From Nostoc punctiforme NIES-2108 (GTDB lineage Bacteria > Cyanobacteriota > Cyanobacteriia > Cyanobacteriales > Nostocaceae): DNA of 33,407 nucleotides. Location: NCBI GenBank assembly GCA_003326195.1, contig LXQE01000136.1, positions 32,026-65,432 of the forward strand, in the 5' to 3' direction. Under the pieces are notes generated by a model. It ran no database searches and was not told the DNA's origin. It saw only the letters and a list, made by a program, of their open reading frames with translations. Each line of letters starts with the position of its first letter. Position 1 is the first letter of the stretch. Positions 26,652 to 33,407 of the stretch are shown piece by piece. The translations under genes and the position numbers were made by a program.

Positions 26652-28880
26652 TTAAATCTTACTAAGAATTACTTTTATCTCAGAACTTTTAGTAGTAAAG
26701 CAAATATAAAATACCCCATCTTCTATTGGTTTTTCTAAAACTTTAGCATAAATATCAACGCTTAATTCTTTTGAAGATTTTAGTGATAAAACTAATTTAA
26801 TATTACTGAATAAAGAAGGGATGATATCCTTTTCTATATCCTTGGGACGTACCTCGGCTCCCTTCGTGGAAAGTTTAACTAAACTGCCTTGAAAAAGGGT
26901 TTTTTCAATGTGCTTTTCATCTAGAATTGTATATTCTATTGGTATTGCTTCAGCTAAGGCTAGTAATCTTTCTTCTTCTTGAGTTAGAAAGAGATTGTAT
27001 TCTCCAATAATCCCCCTAACTTCATAAATATTTATCGGTAGTTTGATTCCTTTTACTTGTACTTGCTTTTGTCCACCGACTTTAACAATTGACTCTACTT
27101 CTCTAAATGTCGATTCTGAAATAACAATTTGTCCTCCAATTGTATAGGATTCAATACGATAGGTGAGATTCACCTGACTACCGACTACACCATATTTTGT
27201 TCGGATATAAGAACCAATATTTCCAACAACAACTTCGCCTGTGTTGACAGCTATTCCCATTTCTAATGGCGGCAGATTCCACTGTTGCATCTTTTCATTT
27301 ATACTCGTCATTGCTAACTGCATAGCGATCGCACAAGCAATAGCCCTTGTAGTGTCGTCTTCTTTGGCAGTAGGCGCACCAAACAACACTAAAATACCAT
27401 CACCCGTAAACTCATCAATGGTTCCTTGATACTGGGTAATGATATCTGCCATTGATGATAAATAAAAGTTGAGAACTTGAACAACCTTTTCCGGGGGTAA
27501 TTGTTCAGAAATACTGGTAAATCCTCTTAAATCAGAGACGAGTATGGTGATTTTGCGCCGTTCGCCCCCAAGCTGTAAACCTTTTGGACTTTCTAATAAG
27601 GTAGTGACTACTTCTTTGCTTAAGTAACGCCCAAATGTATAACGAATTTCTCCAGCAGTACGGGCGATGTGGACTGTAATAGCGATCGCAGATCCCAACA
27701 GAGCTAATAATGGTGGTACTACAGGTATCCACCAACTGGCGATAAAGGCTGCATAAGTACTAGCTAATAGCACACCTGCTGCCAAAATTGGGCTAGTTAT
27801 TTTCTGGAGGGATAAAAATTTTATCCCGCCTGCATATCGCCATTGCCAAGTTAGACTTGCACCCACAAAAGACCACAGAAAAATCCATCCTATTTCCACT
27901 GGTTGCGACCAACTCTTAATTAGTGGGCGATCTACTGTAGCTGCACTGATAATTTCGCTAGCAATATTCGCGTGAATCTCTACTCCAGGCATAGGTTCTG
28001 GGGAAGTCAACAAACCACTACTATAGGGAGTGAAGAATAAATCCTCAAAACTCTCGCTGACGTTACCAATCAAAATAATGCGATCGCGTCCCCATTCTGG
28101 TGGTACTTTGTCTTCCAAAATATCTGTCATCGTGACTGTAGAAAAGCGCCTAGCTGGCCCCCTGTAATTAATTAAAATTTGGTAGCCACGGTCATCAGCT
28201 CGCACATAGCCACCATCATTAGCGGCAAAAGGGATAAATCTTGTCTTTCCTAACTGCCAATTTTTTGTTTGTCCAAAAGTTTCCGGTGCAATACCTTCGG
28301 CATCAAGATAAAGTAAAGCTAAATATAATGCAAAACTGTAAATAGTCTCTCCATTTTTATCTGTTAAGTAGAGCAAACTGCGTCTTACCTTTTTATCTGG
28401 ATCTAAAACCAAATCATTTGCACCTACTTGCCCTTTATCTTTGAGTGCTGGTGGCGGGTCAATTGGCTCGCGTTGGTTATCCCCTACCACTCTTTGAATC
28501 CCGACTAAATTGGGGGTAGATGCAAATACTTTGGTTAATTCTTGATGTCCTGGTTCTACAGGTAAATCGCGGTAGATATCTAAACCAATCGCTCGTGGTT
28601 TCCTGGCTTTTAATTTTTGCAACAATTGAGCATACAGACCATCTGGAACGATTGGCTGACGAATTTTTTTCATGTCTGCAAGATTTACTCCCACAATGAC
28701 AATCCGGTCATCAGGTGCTTCTTGGGGTCGCAGACGCATATATTGATCAAAAATCGCCAACTCCCAAGGCTGCATTAAACCAGCAAAGCGTAATAAAATG
28801 ACTACACCAGCCACACTAGGAGTAGTAATCAAAACACCGCGCCATTGCCACAGCAGCTTTTTCCACTTTCTCCACATCAT
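26652..28880 (-). CDS. CHASE2 domain class III nucleotide cyclase, guanylate-cyclase-like
   Basis: A 742-residue membrane sensor. There is one N-terminal transmembrane helix (about 16-35), an extracytoplasmic CHASE2 domain (about 40-310), three further membrane segments (about 320-405), then a class III cyclase domain (about 435-620). Metal-binding aspartates are Asp450 (VSDLRGF) and Asp494 (FTGDGIL); the transition-state Asn and Arg are in VNLTYRIE. The purine-specifying Lys of adenylate cyclases is Glu490 and the partner Asp is Gly (KYGVVG), a pattern closer to guanylate cyclases, including the cyanobacterial enzyme Cya2 as I recall it. Residues about 640-742 contain KLSTKGAEV, faintly like a PilZ domain, but the RxxxR motif is missing. 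It converges on the megasynthase gene, with 52 bp between stops, and no functional link is evident. The ATG doublet at 28880/28877 leaves a one-codon start ambiguity. Confidence 0.88.
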   Translation of the reverse strand: MMWRKWKKLLWQWRGVLITTPSVAGVVILLRFAGLMQPWELAIFDQYMRLRPQEAPDDRIVIVGVNLADMKKIRQPIVPDGLYAQLLQKLKARKPRAIGLDIYRDLPVEPGHQELTKVFASTPNLVGIQRVVGDNQREPIDPPPALKDKGQVGANDLVLDPDKKVRRSLLYLTDKNGETIYSFALYLALLYLDAEGIAPETFGQTKNWQLGKTRFIPFAANDGGYVRADDRGYQILINYRGPARRFSTVTMTDILEDKVPPEWGRDRIILIGNVSESFEDLFFTPYSSGLLTSPEPMPGVEIHANIASEIISAATVDRPLIKSWSQPVEIGWIFLWSFVGASLTWQWRYAGGIKFLSLQKITSPILAAGVLLASTYAAFIASWWIPVVPPLLALLGSAIAITVHIARTAGEIRYTFGRYLSKEVVTTLLESPKGLQLGGERRKITILVSDLRGFTSISEQLPPEKVVQVLNFYLSSMADIITQYQGTIDEFTGDGILVLFGAPTAKEDDTTRAIACAIAMQLAMTSINEKMQQWNLPPLEMGIAVNTGEVVVGNIGSYIRTKYGVVGSQVNLTYRIESYTIGGQIVISESTFREVESIVKVGGQKQVQVKGIKLPINIYEVRGIIGEYNLFLTQEEERLLALAEAIPIEYTILDEKHIEKTLFQGSLVKLSTKGAEVRPKDIEKDIIPSLFSNIKLVLSLKSSKELSVDIYAKVLEKPIEDGVFYICFTTKSSEIKVILSKI

Positions 28881-28957
28881 CTTTTTTGCACCAAAATTAA
28901 TTTTTCAGGGTAGCAAAGTAGCCGTTTTAACTTTGCCGATATTTAACTGTACTGAGG

Positions 28958-29695
28958 TTAGCGATCGCTCGTGCAGCAGTCAAGGAAAGGTTCTTTGGCG
29001 ATCGCCTCTAGACCGACTGATTGTAAAAGTTCTTCCCATTCAGTTGGCTTCTCGCGGCGCAATTGAGCAACGGTATTCAGTGCTTCTTGCCAAATTTGAG
29101 ACTCTGCATAAATTTTTGCCTGTTCTAGAAGTCCTACCCCAGCTAGCTGACTTTTCAGGGATGAACTGACTTCGGTACGCTGGAGTAATCCCTTGACAGA
29201 TTGATCCTGAGCGCGGTCTTGAAAATCGCAAATCATTGTGAAGTACCATCGATAATACTTGCCAATTTGGAGAGAAATATTTGCTGGTAAGTCCAGTTTA
29301 ATAATGCCAGGAGTACTAGGCAGTTTAAAAGTTGTCAGATAAACCTGATTTCCGGCTTCATCTGTCAAAGCCAATTCTCCAGATTGGGCAGTATTTTGAG
29401 GAATGTACCAATATAGTGTTGGATTGGCTGCAACCGTTTTCCCAAAATTATTTTTTGACGGCATCAAAGGCGTTATCGGTATTCCGCTGCCATCGATACA
29501 AGAAGAGCCACGCGTTCCTCCACCCAATGTTTGAGAGGGCGCTCCTCGGTCATCTACAGGTGGGAATTTGAGACTAACTTTCCACTCCAAGTCCGATGCC
29601 GATCGCTGTGATGGCAAGCTAGCAAAAGTGACAATGGTGGGAGAAAGTGCGCTAACAAGGATCGCTAAAAACAGAAAAGATTTTGGTAAATTCAT
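28958..29695 (-). CDS. DUF928 family secreted protein
   Basis: A 245-residue protein with an N-terminal signal peptide (about 1-26, hydrophobic SFLFLAILVSALSPTIVTF). The body fits the cyanobacterial DUF928 family: RGAPSQTLGGGTRG near 50-63, ITPLMPS, NPTLYWYIPQ, a PGIIKLDLP strand and the GKYYRWYFTMICD segment. A helical C-terminal third follows (about 165-240). DUF928 proteins are of unknown function and are frequently encoded beside CHASE2 and CHAT/hemagglutinin genes, as here; that association is from memory. It lies 77 bp upstream of the cyclase gene on the same strand, so co-transcription is possible. No catalytic motif is visible. Confidence 0.8.
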   Translation of the reverse strand: MNLPKSFLFLAILVSALSPTIVTFASLPSQRSASDLEWKVSLKFPPVDDRGAPSQTLGGGTRGSSCIDGSGIPITPLMPSKNNFGKTVAANPTLYWYIPQNTAQSGELALTDEAGNQVYLTTFKLPSTPGIIKLDLPANISLQIGKYYRWYFTMICDFQDRAQDQSVKGLLQRTEVSSSLKSQLAGVGLLEQAKIYAESQIWQEALNTVAQLRREKPTEWEELLQSVGLEAIAKEPFLDCCTSDR

Positions 29696-29779
29696 GATCC
29701 GCGTAAGGACTTCTATTGAATGTAAATCTTTGAAGGAGTAAATCAGTCTTTTCAGAAGTATCTGAAAAATGCACTCTCT

Positions 29780-29889
29780 TAGGGACTTCCAATTAAAGAA
29801 TATCCCGTTGCTGTGTAGGCAGAGTGCAGGGGGGAGACAGAAAAATACGATTCCAGCAAATTGGATAATTTATTTTCTGGAAGTCTCTT
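29780..29889. mobile_element. MITE-like element with about 33-bp imperfect terminal inverted repeats
   Basis: The left end begins AGGGACTTCCAATTAAAGAA at 29781. The right end, read on the minus strand from 29888, begins AGAGACTTCCAGAAAATAAA. The similarity continues through ATCC and TTGCTG on both sides. About 40 bp of non-coding sequence lies between the arms. The short length, no coding capacity and long terminal repeats suggest a non-autonomous transposon derivative. A TA target is possible but the duplication is not cleanly resolved. The right end abuts the stop codon of the CHAT gene. Confidence 0.5.
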
Positions 29890-32800
29890 ACCAGGGATTG
29901 CCGACGATCGTGAAACCACTCCAATAATAAGGATGAGCAAATTCTTTGTCTCCTATCTGTGCTAACTCCGGCGGTAAAGGAAAGCTCTTACTCGCTGTTA
30001 CCAACCGACCCTTCTCTAGTCGCACCTGACCCTTGAGCATCGCTACCTGTGCTTGCCGCAGAGCCTCGGCTTTAATCGGAGTTTCTTTCAATTTCTCGTA
30101 GAAACTTGTCATTAGTCCCATTGTGCTTTCATCGTTGACAGACCATAGACTGCCCATCGCTGATTTCACTCCTGCTAACACCGCCAAGCCTGCAAATCCC
30201 AACTCCGCTTCTGGGTTCCCTAATGCTGTACGACAGGCACTCAAAACCAATAGTTCCACTGGTGGCTGACTTAACTTCAACTGCTGCAATTGGCTAATTA
30301 GTAATTTGCTATACCAAAACTCAATATAGGATTTATTGATATTACCAGGCTGAAAGTTGGCATGGGTAGAGAAATGGACAATACCAAACGTCTGTAAAGC
30401 GCGGGCTTGTTTAAGCTTTTCCACGGTGAAGTTTTCGTTGAGGAAAGACTTGCCAGACCACAATTGACTAACGATTAAAGACAACTCTACTGAAGCTGCT
30501 GGTAAGGGCTTTTGATCGGGGAAGCGATTGGCTCCCATTGCTAAGACTTGCTGATTTCTCACATTTGCATAGCGAGTGTCAGTCAGTGATAGGCTGGGCA
30601 TGAGACCAACGCTGTATCTTTCCACAATAAACCCTTGCCCGTCATGCAGAGCGGCGATCGGCAGGGAGCGTAAACCTGCGTCCATCAAAAAGCTGAGATT
30701 CGTGATTTTTTGAGCTTGTAAATCCTTCTCCAAAGGTTCAAGCAGCCATTTATAGAGCTTTTGAGCCAAAGGCAGGTAAGGGGGAGAGCGTTGAATGTTA
30801 GTGATAGCTGCTTGGAATTCTTGAGCGTTTTTGAGGACTTGCTCTCGTGTCGCTCCCTTAATCTGCCGTCTGATTGGTGTTCCAGAGGAAGTGACCATCA
30901 CTAGTTCGAGCTGGTAGTTATCTTGAGCTTGTTGCTGAGTGGATTGTACTTGCTGTCGGCGCTGCTCCAAACCTTGAGAATGGAATTCCCAAATAGGTTT
31001 CGGTTGCTTGGCAGTCTCATCTTGTTGAGATTTGGAGTCTTGCTCGGTTTGGGGTTGAAACAAGACATAAATCAAGGCAGGTTTAACGCCAGTGGCTTGT
31101 TCAATTCGGCGCAGTATAGCCTGGGCTTCTTTTAAGGTTTTGATGCGGACATTGCTGATACCCAAATGATTCTCAAAGGTCTTGGTGAAGACTTCCTCCA
31201 GTTCTGGCATGTTAGTGTCAGTTGCTTTTGTGGAGGCGAAGGTTACTTCTGGTTGCTGGGTAAGAGCAAAGGGATTGGTGAGATCAACGGGATTAAAATT
31301 AATAAGTGGAGTCTCAGTTGGAGGTGGAGAGGGGATAATAGAGATTTTCCCGCCAACGATCGCACCATCTGTACCATTTACGGAGGCATTGCCAATCTGA
31401 AATGGATTTAAGCTGCCTCCTCCATGCCGGATCGTGATGTCTCCGCCACTGTTACCGCCAAGGCTAGAAATGCTAGCCAGACCGCTGTTGCTGTCGGTGA
31501 AGGTGTCTGTTACTCGGAAAAATTGTCTAGCGGTGATATCTATGTCACCACCTCTACCATTTTTCCCACCTTGGACGTTAATCTGGGTAGCTTGAATGTC
31601 ACGGCTGGAGTCAAGGGTGACATTGCCACCGTTGCCGAAACTACTGCTGGAATCAATTGCGCCAGTGGTAATATTGGTGGCAGCTTTGGCGATGATGGCA
31701 CCACCGTTAACTCCTGAGCTGTTAAGGTTGCCCGTGGAGATGGCATCGCCGCTTTCTAGAGCGATCGCTCCCCCATTCCCAGTTGTAGAACTAGTGTTGA
31801 GAGTTCCCGCACTGGTATTGATATTGCCACTGGTGCTGGTTATTCTAATCTCTCGACCTTGATTTACCACATCGCCAGTGGTAATGTTTTGGTTGGCTTG
31901 CAGGTTAAGGGTGGCATTGTCAGCTCCAGTGAGTTGAAATCCACTAGTGTTGATGGAACCTGAGCCAAAGGGCGATCGCAAAGTAACCGGGTCATTGAAA
32001 GTCACATCACCAGCTAAGGTAATTGCACCGCTGCTGTTATCTCGCCCGATCAATATTTGAGAAAAGCCATTTTGCCAGGTGTTTAATTTACTGGCATTTA
32101 GATTTAAACGGGCATCGTTAATGTTGCCACCCAAGGTAATGCCTAAGCTAGAAGTACGAGGCTGCAACTGAAGGATACCAGTACCTTTGATTTGGGTAGA
32201 GCCAAGGAAGTTCATTTCATCAGCAGTGAGGGCGATCGTACCACTACCTGTTCCAGTGGGGTTAATCAAACTGTTCTTAATGCTAATTCCTTCTGTACTG
32301 TTACTACTAGCGCCTTCTAAGGTTATATTTCCTGTTCCCGTCGATTCCATCTCTGCGCCGTCTTCCAGTAAAATACCGAAGTTACGATTTCCCCCTCCAT
32401 TACCACCAGTACCCATGAGGCTGATATTTCCATTGGCTGAACGGACTCTGGAATTGCGACCGATATATATCCCCTCACTAATATCAGTCCCGACTCCGGC
32501 AATCCCCTTTAGATTAATTGTCCCCGTTTTAGTCGCGGTGATGATGCTACTGTTTACTTCAATGCCGTCGTTGTCCCTACCTCCCCTGGCGTTACTAGTA
32601 CCTTGGAGTGTAATCCTTCCAGTGCCAGTGGAATTCACCAGGCTATTGTTAAGCTGAATCCCGTTGTTGTTGTTTCCATTCCCGTAGCCTATGCCAGTTA
32701 AGCTGATATCTCCATTTACGGTCATGATGCTGCTATTATTCAGCCAAACGCCCTTCTGCTCGTTAGCATCAGCATTGTTTCCCTGACCTTTAATTGAAAT

Positions 32801-33407
32801 ATTGCCAGTACCAGAATTGAGAGTAGCTCCATTAAGGTTGACTCCAATGGGATTTGCTGTTGTTCCTTGTGCTGGCTCGTTTAAAGGGTTACTACTACCA
32901 CCCAGAACTATATTGCCTCCATTAGAATCGATCGCAGCACCGCTTTTGAGGGCGATCACTCCTCCATTGATCCCGTCTCGATCTGCATTGAGGGTGACAT
33001 CCAACTTCCCTGCGCCACTGGCTGTTAGCTTGGCATTTGAGTTGATAAAAATACTGTTATTAGCTTCTAGCGTTAGATTTGTATTGGCAGTACCCGTTGT
33101 GCCGATATTGGCATGGATGTTGAGATTGCGATCGGCAGCTAATTTCAAGGAAGAACCACTGCTCCATGAAATCGGATTGCTGACTGTAATATCTCCTTTA
33201 CCAGCCAAACCCGATGTTGTCGAAACGGTAACATTACTTAAAGCTAGTTGATTTTGTAGCGTAGTCGAGTTGAGATTAGAAGAGGTTGTGGTGGTGTCAG
33301 CAAATATACCCCTATTGAAGGTCATACTGGCGGTATCCATCGCGCTGCTGATGGTGATATCAGTCGGATCTAGCAGGAGCGTGCCGACTTCACCCGCAGG
33401 CGAGAGT
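29888..33407 (-). CDS. Filamentous hemagglutinin-like beta-helix protein with C-terminal CHAT protease domain (5' end beyond window)
   Basis: The frame is open to the window edge. GTLLLDPTDITISSA precedes the first in-window ATG (33340), so that ATG is internal; 1172 residues are visible. Roughly the first 650 are a repetitive, Gly/Asn/Thr-rich parallel beta-helix (recurring units such as STGTGNITLEG), typical of two-partner-secreted hemagglutinin/adhesin passengers. A Gln-rich linker follows. The last 270 or so residues are a CHAT domain (caspase-like, HetF-associated with TPRs), with the His of VHFSTHANF (codon 30362-30364) and the Cys of LSACRTALG (codon 30233-30235) both present, plus the closing YYWSGFTIVGNPW. 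A secreted or surface-anchored protease or self-processing adhesin is the inferred role. Such fusions recur in filamentous cyanobacteria. The missing 5' part should hold a signal peptide and the secretion domain. Confidence 0.88.
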   Translation of the reverse strand, partial: LSPAGEVGTLLLDPTDITISSAMDTASMTFNRGIFADTTTTSSNLNSTTLQNQLALSNVTVSTTSGLAGKGDITVSNPISWSSGSSLKLAADRNLNIHANIGTTGTANTNLTLEANNSIFINSNAKLTASGAGKLDVTLNADRDGINGGVIALKSGAAIDSNGGNIVLGGSSNPLNEPAQGTTANPIGVNLNGATLNSGTGNISIKGQGNNADANEQKGVWLNNSSIMTVNGDISLTGIGYGNGNNNNGIQLNNSLVNSTGTGRITLQGTSNARGGRDNDGIEVNSSIITATKTGTINLKGIAGVGTDISEGIYIGRNSRVRSANGNISLMGTGGNGGGNRNFGILLEDGAEMESTGTGNITLEGASSNSTEGISIKNSLINPTGTGSGTIALTADEMNFLGSTQIKGTGILQLQPRTSSLGITLGGNINDARLNLNASKLNTWQNGFSQILIGRDNSSGAITLAGDVTFNDPVTLRSPFGSGSINTSGFQLTGADNATLNLQANQNITTGDVVNQGREIRITSTSGNINTSAGTLNTSSTTGNGGAIALESGDAISTGNLNSSGVNGGAIIAKAATNITTGAIDSSSSFGNGGNVTLDSSRDIQATQINVQGGKNGRGGDIDITARQFFRVTDTFTDSNSGLASISSLGGNSGGDITIRHGGGSLNPFQIGNASVNGTDGAIVGGKISIIPSPPPTETPLINFNPVDLTNPFALTQQPEVTFASTKATDTNMPELEEVFTKTFENHLGISNVRIKTLKEAQAILRRIEQATGVKPALIYVLFQPQTEQDSKSQQDETAKQPKPIWEFHSQGLEQRRQQVQSTQQQAQDNYQLELVMVTSSGTPIRRQIKGATREQVLKNAQEFQAAITNIQRSPPYLPLAQKLYKWLLEPLEKDLQAQKITNLSFLMDAGLRSLPIAALHDGQGFIVERYSVGLMPSLSLTDTRYANVRNQQVLAMGANRFPDQKPLPAASVELSLIVSQLWSGKSFLNENFTVEKLKQARALQTFGIVHFSTHANFQPGNINKSYIEFWYSKLLISQLQQLKLSQPPVELLVLSACRTALGNPEAELGFAGLAVLAGVKSAMGSLWSVNDESTMGLMTSFYEKLKETPIKAEALRQAQVAMLKGQVRLEKGRLVTASKSFPLPPELAQIGDKEFAHPYYWSGFTIVGNPW

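Noticed and set aside
28798..29169. Plus-strand 123-residue frame across the cyclase/DUF928 gap
   Set aside because: It overlaps the coding ends of two well-supported minus-strand genes, and its sequence is unremarkable.
32187..33251. Plus-strand reading frames of about 150 residues opposite the hemagglutinin-CHAT gene
   Set aside because: They are rich in Val/Leu/Pro as expected from the complement of a repetitive beta-helix gene, have no domain and lie fully inside a convincing gene.
33338..33340. ATG at 33340 as the true start of the hemagglutinin-CHAT gene
   Set aside because: The frame stays open to the window edge and encodes GTLLLDPTDITISSA just before it, a typical internal hemagglutinin repeat, with no ribosome binding site or signal peptide after the ATG.

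Overview
The window is almost certainly from a cyanobacterium, probably a filamentous one. The palindrome GCGATCGC (HIP1) and its GCGATCG/CGATCGC variants recur throughout. The CCCCTGCTCCCC-type interspersed repeats, the DUF928 gene, the CHASE2-cyclase and the hemagglutinin-CHAT fusion are also typical of that phylum. No RNA gene or CRISPR array was found.

About 80% of the window (1-26599) is one divergently organised polyketide/nonribosomal assembly-line locus. On the minus strand lie a FAAL-ACP-KS-AT-cMT-ACP synthase (7845-1399) and, overlapping its stop by ATGA, the start of a second PKS (1402 to beyond position 1) whose KS lacks the usual KTNIGH histidine. On the plus strand lie an NRPS-PKS loader/extender, A-KR-PCP-KS-AT-DH-cMT-KR-ACP (10863-21773), and, again with an ATGA overlap, a terminal module TubC dock-C-FkbH-ACP-thioester reductase (21770-26599). 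Between the two arms sit a GAF-SpoIIE/PP2C phosphatase and an RsbW-like anti-sigma kinase, the two enzymes of a partner-switching regulator. The 7846-8228 divergent promoter region carries a 16-bp inverted repeat, a 20-bp direct-repeat array and a perfect 13-bp palindrome.

Predicted chemistry (inference): the minus arm activates a fatty acid as acyl-AMP, loads it and extends it once with malonate plus an alpha-methyl group before passing it to the off-window PKS. The plus arm loads and reduces an acid, possibly an alpha-keto acid, then extends, methylates, reduces and dehydrates it. The last module has an FkbH glyceryl-loading domain where an adenylation domain would normally sit, and ends in reductive release. 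An acylated glyceryl product (ester to a C3 unit, released as aldehyde or alcohol) is therefore the leading hypothesis. Neither arm shows an ER, a TE or a stand-alone phosphopantetheinyl transferase inside the window.

The right part (26652-33407) is unrelated signalling and surface material, all on the minus strand: a CHASE2-class III nucleotide cyclase with guanylate-cyclase-like specificity residues, a secreted DUF928 protein, a short MITE-like inverted-repeat element, and the 3' part of a large filamentous-hemagglutinin-like beta-helix protein ending in a CHAT protease domain (its 5' end is beyond the window).
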